From assembly GCA_018433675.1 (NCBI GenBank), contig JAHDQS010000005.1:176298-240297 (forward strand): a DNA stretch of 64,000 nt, written 5' to 3'. This DNA is from Clostridia bacterium (GTDB lineage Bacteria; Bacillota; Peptococcia; DRI-13; SM3-B62). The position numbers were made by a program, and so were the translations under genes. The notes under the pieces are model-generated. The model had not been told where the DNA came from, searched no databases, and worked only from the letters and a program-made list of their open reading frames with translations. Below, piece by piece: positions 25,896-33,492 of this stretch. The stretch's first letter is position 1. Each line of letters begins with the position of its first letter.

Positions 25896-26585
25896 TTAAT
25901 TATAGCCCTTTTCGCCGTATTCCTTTGCGGTCAGAACGATTCTTAGATTACCATTTCTGGTCCGCAGCCTATCAATAAACTGCTTCTTATCCGCTCCCTC
26001 TTTCATATTGATATTGTAGGTCACTTCAAAAAGCGCACCGAAGTCCACTGTTTTAAGACGCTGAAAGCTGCTCGCCGTAGTGTATTCAGCAAAAACATCC
26101 TCAAATAAACCCTGATATTCCAGATCCTCGGGTATGGTGATCCTCAATTTCATCGGCGCATTTTTCTGTTCGGCATACTTGAGAACATTTAATGCGGTTA
26201 TCACTGCACAAAGAATCACTGCAAACATTACCGCATAAGCTATATATCCCATACCGCAGGCTAACCCTACTCCCAAGGTAAAAAAGACATATGCAATGTC
26301 CTTCGGGTCCCCGGGAGCACTTCTGAAACGAATCAAACTGAAAGCACCCGCTAAACTGAAAGCCCGTGCCACATTGTTGCCTACCAATAAAATTATTAAA
26401 GCGATAATCGCCGGAAGCATAATTAATGTAACGGCAAAACTGCTTGAGTATCCTTCTTTCTGTTGATTTCCGATATAAACGATGCTGATAAACAGCCCCA
26501 AGGCAAGAGCAGTCAAAATAATTGCTAGTGTACCGCCAACAGTGAGAGTTTCTGCCGCCGACACCGAAAATAAGGTATCAAACAC
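25896..26585 (-). CDS. DUF4956 membrane protein
   Basis: A 229-residue protein with about four hydrophobic segments, then a soluble C-terminal domain of about 90 residues. RFRSAPGDPKDIAYVFFTLG is the DUF4956 hallmark. I chose GTG 26583-26585 with AAAGGA 10 nt upstream; this overlaps the end of the polymerase gene by 8 nt, so translation is coupled. Members are nearly always encoded with VTC-type polyphosphate polymerases, suggesting a joint membrane complex. Confidence 0.85.
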   Translation of the reverse strand: MFDTLFSVSAAETLTVGGTLAIILTALALGLFISIVYIGNQQKEGYSSSFAVTLIMLPAIIALIILLVGNNVARAFSLAGAFSLIRFRSAPGDPKDIAYVFFTLGVGLACGMGYIAYAVMFAVILCAVITALNVLKYAEQKNAPMKLRITIPEDLEYQGLFEDVFAEYTTASSFQRLKTVDFGALFEVTYNINMKEGADKKQFIDRLRTRNGNLRIVLTAKEYGEKGYN

Positions 26586-27321
26586 ATGACACACTTCCTT
26601 TATCATTCAGCGATAATTCAAGATATCGTTTGTATTCTGTTCCATACTTAGAAAAGCCGGTACTATAAACCTTTAACTCTGTTAGAACACGGCTGAGCCA
26701 AAGAGGAATAGCCCCTGGTATCTTAATTTCCATTAAGTACTGGTCGTCTGCAAGTAATTTCCTATTTGGGGCATCAACCTCCGGAAACGACCTGTCCCTG
26801 GATGTCTGAATGTTTTTGTCAAAGGTTATACGCAGGCTTTCGTTTTCTTTGCTAAAAAAGGCCATTCTTTCATAACTTATCAAGACCTTAGGTTCTACCT
26901 TGTAACGATTTAAAAAGCAAGTGATTTCTTCTATTACCTGATCGTTTAAAAAATCCGTACAAAGAGGTCGTTTACCCTTTTCCACAAAGTCATAGGCTTC
27001 AGATAATTTCATTGTCGCCCTTCTTTTGGAAACCACACCTCCTATCTTTTTCTTCAGCTCTAAAAATACGATTTTGTCCGGACAATCGGGAATAGTGTAA
27101 CTGCGAAGTCTAAGCTTTTCCTTGTAATACGGCTTAGAGATTGAGTGCCTGATAATATCGTTGTTGTCTGTGTCATAGTAGATATTATAAATGGTGTAAC
27201 ACTGCCCGTTACGGCAGTACTTATCCGGCTGCATAACTTGGAAAAGCCTTTCCTGCAGGATTTTAAAGGTGGCTTCACTCAACAGATATTTGTTTTCGCA
27301 TCTTTGAAAAGACCTCGCCAT
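26578..27321 (-). CDS. VTC-domain polyphosphate polymerase
   Basis: A 247-residue VTC domain, the fold that in yeast Vtc4 makes polyphosphate from ATP inside a basic tunnel. Tunnel-type motifs are visible: FQRCENKYLL near the start, IYYDTDNNDIIRHS, KEKLRLRSY, FLELKKKIGG and SKRRATMKL, then MEIKIPGAIP with a metal-binding glutamate. Start ATG at 27319-27321 follows GGGGGAG. In bacteria VTC proteins of this type may use other nucleotides or donors; the polymerase call is by family. It heads the VTC-DUF4956-lipoprotein operon. Confidence 0.85.
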   Translation of the reverse strand: MARSFQRCENKYLLSEATFKILQERLFQVMQPDKYCRNGQCYTIYNIYYDTDNNDIIRHSISKPYYKEKLRLRSYTIPDCPDKIVFLELKKKIGGVVSKRRATMKLSEAYDFVEKGKRPLCTDFLNDQVIEEITCFLNRYKVEPKVLISYERMAFFSKENESLRITFDKNIQTSRDRSFPEVDAPNRKLLADDQYLMEIKIPGAIPLWLSRVLTELKVYSTGFSKYGTEYKRYLELSLNDKGSVSCV

Positions 27322-27420
27322 GCGAATACTCCCCCTTTCTTTTTGTCCTGCACTCATTATAAGGGGTATCCTTGAAATTCTCTTGTTGGTACCGTGATTA
27401 TTTCGTGAAGCTTTTAAGGC

Positions 27421-27464
27421 AAAAAAAAGACCTGCGCCGGTTGTTTTATAACCGAACGCAAGCC
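27421..27464 (-). terminator. Intrinsic terminator of the two-component operon
   Basis: On the minus strand an imperfect GC-rich stem around TATAAAACA (GCGTTCGGTT/AACCGGCGC) is followed by eight T at 27421-27428, just after the kinase stop. Confidence 0.75.
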
Positions 27465-27476
27465 TTATCTTCTAAA

Positions 27477-28937
27477 CTATAGGCTTAACGAAAACCAAAA
27501 GACACTACCTTGATTTATTTCAGAAGAAACACCATATTCACCTTCATGCAAATCAATAATCGATTTTACAATAGACAATCCCAACCCTGTACCGGTGACG
27601 GCTCGCTTGTGGGTCTTATCCAGTTTGTAGTACCGATCCCAAATATACGGCAGGTCTTCTTTTGCGATGCCTTCTCCGCTATCTATAACCTCTATCTTTA
27701 CTTTACCACTGTCTGCTGTTTGTCTCACAAAGACACTTTTATCCTTACCGGTGTAGTTAATAGCGTTAATCAACAGATTGTAAAAGGCCTGGGAAATCTT
27801 TGTTTCATCCGCTGTGATATAGATTTCACGGTCATAAAGGAATTCTATAACATATCCGTCCTTACGAAGCATCCCATTCATTCGCTTAATAGTCGCCTTA
27901 ATGCTTTCCGTCAGGTTGTAATCTCTGAGATGCAGTCCCTGAGCACCGGCCTGGAGTTTGGAAATATCCAAAACATCGTTGACCAACGTGGTTAGCCGCC
28001 TTGTCTCATCAACGATAATCTGAGCATTTTCGGCGTTGTTCTCATTCGGAAAATCACGCATCGCTTCGGCGTAACCCCCGATTAAGGTCAATGGCGTCCT
28101 GAGATCGTGGGATATATTGGCAATCAACTCTTGTCGTAAGCCTTCGACTTTGGAAAGTTCTTTAGCCGTATAGTTCAAAGTCTCGGACAACTCGCTGATT
28201 TCCTTGTATCCATCCCCATGGAACTCCGTCTCATAATTGCCGGAAGCCAACATTTTAGCGCTTTCATTTATTCTCTCAATAGGCTGCGATACCCTCTTAG
28301 CTATAACAAAAGCCAGAAAAGCAGAAAAGACAATCATAAATCCCGTAACATAATAGAGTTGAGTCCGCAAGGTTGTGACCGTTGCATTAACAGGGGAAAT
28401 AACGGAATTCAAAAGCAGCATCACACTACGCCCGCTATCATTCGTTATGACTTTCGCATAAATAATTGTTTCTTGCCTCTCTACACCCGGCGGAGGAATT
28501 CTGCCTATAAACTTATTTTCCTCATATACCCTTTCTTGATAAATGTCGCTATGACGATAATACTCCAGAAGCTCACCGCCCTTTTCCTGTGTTTTCTTGA
28601 ACAACACAGCCTTTTCAAAAGGCGGCATTTTTTGTATGATACTGTCCCTCAAGATGCCGGAAGAAAAAAGCTCCATGCCGTTTTCTAATACAACTTCAAC
28701 GCAAACGTCATTAGCGACAGCAATCCGCTCTATTAATTCTGGCAGATCCTCGTTTTCAATATTCTTGATAATGGCAGCCGCACTGCTATTTATTTCTTTG
28801 ATTTTGATGTTTTTATAAAAGCTTTCTAAAAACACAACCTGAAAAAGCCACAATAAAACTAAAAGGGCAGAGCAAAACCCCAGGAGGAAAATGAAAATCT
28901 TCCATTTGATGCTGATATTGATACTTATACGTTTCAT
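27477..28937 (-). CDS. Sensor histidine kinase
   Basis: A 486-residue membrane kinase: helix 1 near residues 12-34, an extracytoplasmic domain of about 155 residues, helix 2 near 195-215, HAMP, then HisKA (ANISHDLRTPLTL) and HATPase with N, G1 (DSGEGIAKEDL) and G2 (GTGLGLSIVKSI) boxes. Its ATG overlaps the response-regulator stop by 4 nt. The signal is unknown. It is followed on the same strand by the VTC operon after a terminator, so it may control that cell-surface or polyphosphate system; that is inference. Confidence 0.93.
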   Translation of the reverse strand: MKRISINISIKWKIFIFLLGFCSALLVLLWLFQVVFLESFYKNIKIKEINSSAAAIIKNIENEDLPELIERIAVANDVCVEVVLENGMELFSSGILRDSIIQKMPPFEKAVLFKKTQEKGGELLEYYRHSDIYQERVYEENKFIGRIPPPGVERQETIIYAKVITNDSGRSVMLLLNSVISPVNATVTTLRTQLYYVTGFMIVFSAFLAFVIAKRVSQPIERINESAKMLASGNYETEFHGDGYKEISELSETLNYTAKELSKVEGLRQELIANISHDLRTPLTLIGGYAEAMRDFPNENNAENAQIIVDETRRLTTLVNDVLDISKLQAGAQGLHLRDYNLTESIKATIKRMNGMLRKDGYVIEFLYDREIYITADETKISQAFYNLLINAINYTGKDKSVFVRQTADSGKVKIEVIDSGEGIAKEDLPYIWDRYYKLDKTHKRAVTGTGLGLSIVKSIIDLHEGEYGVSSEINQGSVFWFSLSL

Positions 28938-29623
28938 TGCTCTCTTCCTTTTCTTGAATCAAAACGATATCCTACACCGCGGAGGGTAGTAATATGATTC
29001 GCATAAACACCTAGCGATTTGCGTAGCAACTTGATATGCGTGTCCAAGGTCCTGTCATCACCGAAAAAATCGTACCCCCAAACCTCGGTAATAAGCCTTT
29101 CCCGGGTCAGCGCTATGTCGATATTTTTAAGCAGATAAGACAATAAATCGTACTCCTTTGGTGACATATCAATATCTTTCCCGTCTATCGTCACCCGCCT
29201 GGCAGTAAAATCAACCACCAATCCCTCAATTGTCAAAGTTTCGTGAACGTCCTTTGCCCCTTTACCGCAACGTTTTATTATGGCTTCTATTCTCATCATC
29301 AGCTCTCGGGGAGAAAAAGGCTTAACTACATAATCGTCTATTCCCAACTCGAAACCGTGAATCTTATCATATTCCTCTCCGCGCGCCGAGAGCATTAAAA
29401 CCGGAGTATCCTGAGTTTTTCTGATTTCCTTCACCGCAGAAAAGCCGTCAAGTTCCGGCATCATAATATCCATAATAATAATATCGAACCGCTCTTTTCT
29501 GCAACACTCAATCGCCTCCATACCATTGGAAGCCTCTGTTACGTCGTGCCCTTCAAAAAGCGCATATTTTTTTATTAGGGCCCTGATTTTTTCCTCATCG
29601 TCTGTAATCAATATCTTATACAC
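28934..29623 (-). CDS. OmpR-family response regulator
   Basis: A 229-residue regulator: receiver domain with DDEEK acidic pocket, phospho-acceptor aspartate in IIIMDIMMPELDG and lysine in VVKPFSPREL, then a winged-helix DNA-binding domain (LLSYLLKNIDIALTRERLITEVWG, LDTHIKLLRKSLG). Start is GTG behind GGGGTGAG. It is the first gene of the pair with the kinase at 27477. Confidence 0.95.
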   Translation of the reverse strand: MYKILITDDEEKIRALIKKYALFEGHDVTEASNGMEAIECCRKERFDIIIMDIMMPELDGFSAVKEIRKTQDTPVLMLSARGEEYDKIHGFELGIDDYVVKPFSPRELMMRIEAIIKRCGKGAKDVHETLTIEGLVVDFTARRVTIDGKDIDMSPKEYDLLSYLLKNIDIALTRERLITEVWGYDFFGDDRTLDTHIKLLRKSLGVYANHITTLRGVGYRFDSRKGREQ

Positions 29624-29750
29624 GCCGTCTCACCCCAATTAATCCATCTCATTGAATTTATTGTAACAAAGGTTTGTGAAGCTTGCTTGAATTTTTACGG
29701 AATTCTATCTGAATATCTGCTTAAGTCATTATGCTTAATTCACTCCTGCC

Positions 29751-29781
29751 TTTACTTTAAGCATTGTTATAACTATAATTA
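29751..29781 (+). promoter_or_regulatory. Promoter of the selenoperoxiredoxin gene with overlapping PerR-like box
   Basis: TTTACT (29751-29756), 17-bp spacer, perfect TATAAT (29774-29779). TTATAAC-T-ATAATTA at 29767-29781 matches 11 of the 14 fixed bases of the PerR box (TTATAATnATTATAA) and covers the -10, as an operator for a peroxide-sensing repressor would. The promoter is good; the operator assignment is tentative. Confidence 0.5.
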
Positions 29782-29830
29782 ATTATGTACAGGCAATGGT
29801 TGCCAAAAAAAAGAAAGGAGAGGAATTACC

Positions 29831-30424
29831 ATGTTAGTTACAAAAAAAGCTCCAAATTTCACGGCTAATGCGTTTTATCAGGGCAAAATCAAGAAAGTAT
29901 CGTTAGAAGACTATCGCGGGAAATGGCTCGTCCTTTGTTTTTATCCGGGGGATTTCACCTTTGTCTGACCCACGGAAATCTCACACATAGCAGTTGGCTA
30001 TGATAAACTTCAATCCCTGGGAGTAGAAGTCCTTTCTGCCAGTACGGACAGCGTTCATTCTCACAAGGTATGGAACGAAACAGAACTCAGCAAGATGGTT
30101 GGTAATGATATTCCCTTCCCCATGCTTTCCGACCAAAACGGTACCATTGGAAAACTATACGGAGTTTACGACGAAGAAGCAGGGGTTAATATTCGCGGAC
30201 GTTTCTTGATTGATCCGGAGGGAATTATTCAAGCAGCGGAGGTTTTAAGCCCACCTGTCGGTCGGAACCCCGCAGAGTTGATTCGCCAGATCAAGGCCTT
30301 TCAACACCACCAAAAAACCGGCGAAGTCATGCCATCCGGATGGACCGAGGGAGGAAAGACCCTAAAACCTTCTCCTGCTCTAGCCGGAAAGGTTTGGGAG
30401 GTTTGGCAGCCACCGAAGGAATAA
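29831..30424 (+). CDS. Selenocysteine-containing peroxiredoxin (UGA at codon 46)
   Basis: A 197-residue peroxiredoxin of the AhpC/Prx1 type read through an in-frame TGA at 29966-29968. The codon falls exactly at the peroxidatic position: FYPGDFTFV-U-PTEI, where relatives have FTFVCPTE. Homology is continuous on both sides (LSDQNGTIGKLYGV, RGRFLIDPEG). The usual resolving cysteine motif GEVCPA reads GEVMPSGW, so that residue is methionine and the only other cysteine is Cys36, implying a one-(seleno)cysteine mechanism with an external reductant. Start ATG follows AAGGAGAGG. Selenoperoxiredoxins are known in Clostridia. A stop-codon pseudogene is unlikely because of the position and the hairpin. 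Confidence 0.9.
29969..30002 (+). promoter_or_regulatory. Candidate bacterial SECIS element
   Basis: Seventeen nt after the UGA, CATAGC (29986-29991) pairs exactly with GCTATG (29997-30002) around the 5-nt loop AGTTG. Bacterial SECIS hairpins lie within about 40 nt after the UGA and carry a G-U in a small apical loop, as here. It overlaps codons for SHIAVGYD. Confidence 0.65.
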
Positions 30425-30442
30425 GCTAAATGGCATAATTTA

Positions 30443-30473
30443 GGGGCAGTTGCTAAAAGCAACTGCCCTTTTA
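30443..30473 (+). terminator. Intrinsic terminator of the peroxiredoxin gene
   Basis: GGGCAGTTGCT (30444-30454), loop AAA, AGCAACTGCCC (30458-30468), then TTTT. Confidence 0.92.
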
Positions 30474-30508
30474 ACTTGTTATCCTTTATTAATATACCTT
30501 GCTGTTTA

Positions 30509-31228
30509 TTACAATGTAACTGCCGTTATTTCCGTTATCTCCCACTGCCCTTGTTGGGTTTTCACACAATCAAACATTACGGTATCGTTTTCATTAATTA
30601 GCATCTGACCCTCACCTGTCTCCTGAAATTGCCCTTTAACATCTTCGGAAAGCTTGAAAACAACCGTTTCGTCATTTCCCGGAAAATCCACACCCGGTGC
30701 CAGCTCTACTTCTATAAAGTTGTTATCGGCCTGCCCTATATACATTCCTATTAAACCACCGTAGCAATCAGAATAGTCCTCCCCTTTATCCCTTGCTTCA
30801 GTCATATCAAGACTTGCCAAAAGACAAACTTCGGCATCTTCCGCAAACCTCAGCAGCAAATGGGGATATAAGCCTTGTTGTTTCACTTCCTCATCTTGTC
30901 CGGGCGATAATAGCTTCGCCGAAAGGTAGACAAAACCATCCTCTTTTTTAGCATCGGTAATCTTGATACCATAACCTTCCTCCGGCATTTCACCGGCACA
31001 TATCAACATGTACTTGTAACCATCCACATAACTGACGCTGTGAGTATACTTTGTTTTATACGATTCCTCGTACCACTGTTGCAAAGCTTCATCTTTAAGA
31101 ACCTCAGGTTCTATGGTCTCGAACTCCACATTCCCTATTTTTTGGGGCACCGCTTCCTTCTTCCCGCATGCGATTGCAAGCGTGAATATCAGAATAACTA
31201 TTACCGGCAGCAACAGCGTTTTCCTCAT
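30509..31228 (-). CDS. Lipoprotein with PrcB-like domain
   Basis: A 239-residue lipoprotein (LAIACG lipobox, cysteine about residue 21). The central part, YKYMLICAGEMPEEGYGIKITDAKK...VYLSAKLLSPG, resembles the PrcB C-terminal domain of protease-complex accessory proteins, where a G-Y-I strand pattern followed by an L-x-x-P-x-x loop is typical. The C-terminal about 70 residues are unassigned. It has no operon partner. Domain call is moderate, function unknown. Confidence 0.55.
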   Translation of the reverse strand: MRKTLLLPVIVILIFTLAIACGKKEAVPQKIGNVEFETIEPEVLKDEALQQWYEESYKTKYTHSVSYVDGYKYMLICAGEMPEEGYGIKITDAKKEDGFVYLSAKLLSPGQDEEVKQQGLYPHLLLRFAEDAEVCLLASLDMTEARDKGEDYSDCYGGLIGMYIGQADNNFIEVELAPGVDFPGNDETVVFKLSEDVKGQFQETGEGQMLINENDTVMFDCVKTQQGQWEITEITAVTL

Positions 31229-31345
31229 CTTTTCATCCCCCGTTGATTAACCCTTGTTAAGGTACTATGCCTATTATAACATGAATAATATATCTTAGAC
31301 ATAGTAAACTCTGTATATATGCTTCATATAAGAGCTCACCCGAAA

Positions 31346-32341
31346 CTACCCTGATAAAAAGATATACCCCTCCAAGGGCGCAAATAAAACAACGGTTGCC
31401 AATCTGAGAATCTGGAAAACAGCCACGCGCCCTGAATCCGCCTCTAACTCCATGGCAAGAATAATCATCGGCGTCAAACCGGCAGGAGCTGTCGCTAAAA
31501 AGCAGGTCGTCAAGTCCCAATCGGTGATTTTATGCAATACAAACCCTAACAAGAGACTGCTGCCCAGAAGCATAATATTCAAACAAAGGATGGGTACTAT
31601 ATAGTCTGGTATACCCAAAATACTTTCTCTGGTCGCAGTTAACCCAATCAATCCACCAACGCCTATTTGCACATAGTTCTGGAAGTTCCGGTTAACCTCA
31701 AGCTTGATATCCCTTACCCTAATGTAAAGACCAACCGCCAGCATTGGACCTAATAGATTACTCGCAGGCATCCCTGTAAGAGTCAATAAAACAGAGGAAA
31801 CAATACTCACTATAATAATTCCCAGCCATTCCCGTTTTGCCGATAGTTCTCCTTCAACTGCAATACACACAGGCTCCTTGCAGGCCCGCTTTGCTAAGAA
31901 GGGAATAATCAGCATTGTTGCAAAAAGACGTGAAGAATGAAGCAACGCCACAACAAATGTATCGGCATCAAAAGACATTGCAATTAATGACACTTCCACG
32001 ATCCCACCAGGCAGAGCAGAAAACAAGGCAGTCTCTTTCGTTAAACCCAGAAATACCAATAACCTGGCCGTTACCCAAGAGGCCGCAATGATCCAGCCGG
32101 CTACCAGTATGATTTCTTTAATTAGACCCTTTAATTTAACGTTAAATCTTAATCCCAATATCATGCCCATAAACGTCGACAACAAAGGCTTCACCCAAAA
32201 GGGTATTGCCATATTCAACCCCAAAAAGCTGGCCATACTAACTACAACCAGCGGTCCCAAGATTGTCGGAGTAGGTAGTTTTAGTTTTTCAAAGCACTGC
32301 CAACCTGCAATGCAAAGAAGATAAAATATTATTACGTCCAT
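31346..32341 (-). CDS. AbrB-duplication family membrane protein
   Basis: A 331-residue integral membrane protein with two homologous halves of about five helices each, the pattern of the family often annotated AbrB or ammonia monooxygenase (unrelated to the DNA-binding AbrB). Repeat motifs: LPTPTILGPLVV and MPASNLLGPMLAVG; ALPGGIVEVSLIAMSFDAD and TAPAGLTPMIILAMELEAD. The paired PGG/PAG loops are typical. Function is not established; it lies at the downstream end of the aconitase/M24 locus, so it may export or import a pathway compound. Confidence 0.8.
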   Translation of the reverse strand: MDVIIFYLLCIAGWQCFEKLKLPTPTILGPLVVVSMASFLGLNMAIPFWVKPLLSTFMGMILGLRFNVKLKGLIKEIILVAGWIIAASWVTARLLVFLGLTKETALFSALPGGIVEVSLIAMSFDADTFVVALLHSSRLFATMLIIPFLAKRACKEPVCIAVEGELSAKREWLGIIIVSIVSSVLLTLTGMPASNLLGPMLAVGLYIRVRDIKLEVNRNFQNYVQIGVGGLIGLTATRESILGIPDYIVPILCLNIMLLGSSLLLGFVLHKITDWDLTTCFLATAPAGLTPMIILAMELEADSGRVAVFQILRLATVVLFAPLEGYIFLSG

Positions 32342-32419
32342 GATGCCATCACTCTGCTGTTCATTATTTTGTTCATTCTAACCAAACTCATATCTTTAGC
32401 TATTTGATACTAAACAGCA

Positions 32420-32905
32420 CTACTCTTGGAACATCTCAACCGGCAAGTTTATTAACCCTCCGACCTCAAGCATCCTCGATAGAAACGGATCAATCGGTGC
32501 AGCCTTAAACTCCTGGTCTGTATTCTCATTGTAAACATAACCTTTGGTCATATCAACAAAAAGAATATCTCCGTCACTCACACCCGCAGAAATACCTGGA
32601 CACTCCAAAAGCGGAAGGCCAATTTCAAAACAATTCCGGTAAAATAGCCGTGCCGCATACTCTACAACCACGACTGCAATCCCTGTCGCCTCGATGGCCT
32701 TGGGAGCAACAGCTCGTCCGGAAGACTGCCCAAAATGTTTGCCTGCAACTAGTATATCACCTTTTTTTACCTCGCGGGGAAAAGAAGGATTTAAATTTTC
32801 TAAGACATGCTTCGCCATTTCCTCAAGTGATTGTAAAGCTCTGTCAACCCTGACAATCTGATCGGTTGGAATGTTATCGCCAAATTTCCAGCATCTACCG
32901 CGCAT
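32420..32905 (-). CDS. Altered LeuD-like swivel subunit, second tandem copy
   Basis: A 161-residue aconitase-swivel protein nearly identical through its core to the gene immediately upstream. It opens GRCWKFGDNIPTDQIV as LeuD proteins do, but the substrate loop reads GKHFGQSSGRAVAPKAI where canonical LeuD has G-x-NFGCGSSREHAP: the SSRE arginine-glutamate pair is changed to SSGRA. I chose ATG 32903-32905 with GAGGAGG upstream. Divergence from its twin is concentrated in the C-terminal third. It probably pairs with the cluster-less LeuC homologue at 33493. Confidence 0.85.
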   Translation of the reverse strand: MRGRCWKFGDNIPTDQIVRVDRALQSLEEMAKHVLENLNPSFPREVKKGDILVAGKHFGQSSGRAVAPKAIEATGIAVVVVEYAARLFYRNCFEIGLPLLECPGISAGVSDGDILFVDMTKGYVYNENTDQEFKAAPIDPFLSRMLEVGGLINLPVEMFQE

Positions 32906-32933
32906 CCTTTTGCACCTCCTCAAAAATAATGCA

Positions 32934-32978
32934 AAATTTTTCAGTGAGAGTGCTTATCCTTCTCCCACTGAAAAATTT
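32934..32978 (-). other. Hairpin between tandem swivel genes
   Basis: AAATTTTTCAGTG (32934-32946) is complementary to CACTGAAAAATTT (32966-32978), with extra GAG/CTC pairing inside. Only a weak T-run follows on the minus strand, so it may attenuate or process the mRNA between the duplicated genes. Confidence 0.5.
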
Positions 32979-32986
32979 AAAAACAT

Positions 32987-33481
32987 TTAAATACCTTCGC
33001 TGATTTTTTCCCCTAGCGGTATCAGTCCGCCGGCCTCCAACATTTCCGTCAAAAAAGGATCGACGGATTTAGCCTGAAATTCCTTCCCTGTCGTTTCATT
33101 ACGTATAAGACCCTTCGTTATATCAACATTGATTATGTCCCCATCACTTACATTTTCGGTTATACCTGGACACTCCAAAAGCGGAAGACCAATCTCAAAA
33201 CAATTCCGGTAAAATAGCCGTGCCGCATACTCTACAACAACAGCTCCAACTCCCGTCGCCTTGATGGCCTTGGGGGCAACAGCCCTCCCCGAGGACTGTC
33301 CAAAATGCTTACCCGCTACCAGGATATCACCCTTTTTCACCTCGCGGGGAAAGGAGGGATTTAGATTCTCCAAGACATACTTTGCCATTTCCTCAAGTGA
33401 AAGTAAAACACGATCCGATCTTACAATTTGATCTGTCGGAATGTTATCGCCAAATTTCCAGCATTTTCCACGCGCATTCAT
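32987..33481 (-). CDS. Altered LeuD-like swivel subunit, first tandem copy
   Basis: A 164-residue aconitase-swivel protein (GKCWKFGDNIPTDQIV, ILVAGKHFGQSSGRAVAPKAI, YRNCFEIGLPLLECPG). As in its twin, the conserved cysteine of NFGC and the SSRE motif are replaced. The gene starts 11 bp after the cluster-less LeuC gene stops, so the two are the likely heterodimer. The ATG abuts a GGGTGGGAGG run. Compared with the normal LeuD at 36958 (GGSNFGCNSSREWAP) the active-site loop is remodelled. Confidence 0.86.
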   Translation of the reverse strand: MNARGKCWKFGDNIPTDQIVRSDRVLLSLEEMAKYVLENLNPSFPREVKKGDILVAGKHFGQSSGRAVAPKAIKATGVGAVVVEYAARLFYRNCFEIGLPLLECPGITENVSDGDIINVDITKGLIRNETTGKEFQAKSVDPFLTEMLEAGGLIPLGEKISEGI

Positions 33482-33492
33482 CCTCCCACCCC

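Noticed and set aside
29831..30424. Peroxiredoxin read as a pseudogene broken by a stop codon
   Set aside because: The TGA lies exactly at the catalytic position, the frame is otherwise intact and a suitable hairpin follows, so selenocysteine is the better reading.
32420..33481. Repeated DNA in this region as a CRISPR or transposon repeat
   Set aside because: The repeat units are two intact paralogous genes; there are no short regularly spaced repeats or transposase. No CRISPR array was seen anywhere in the window.
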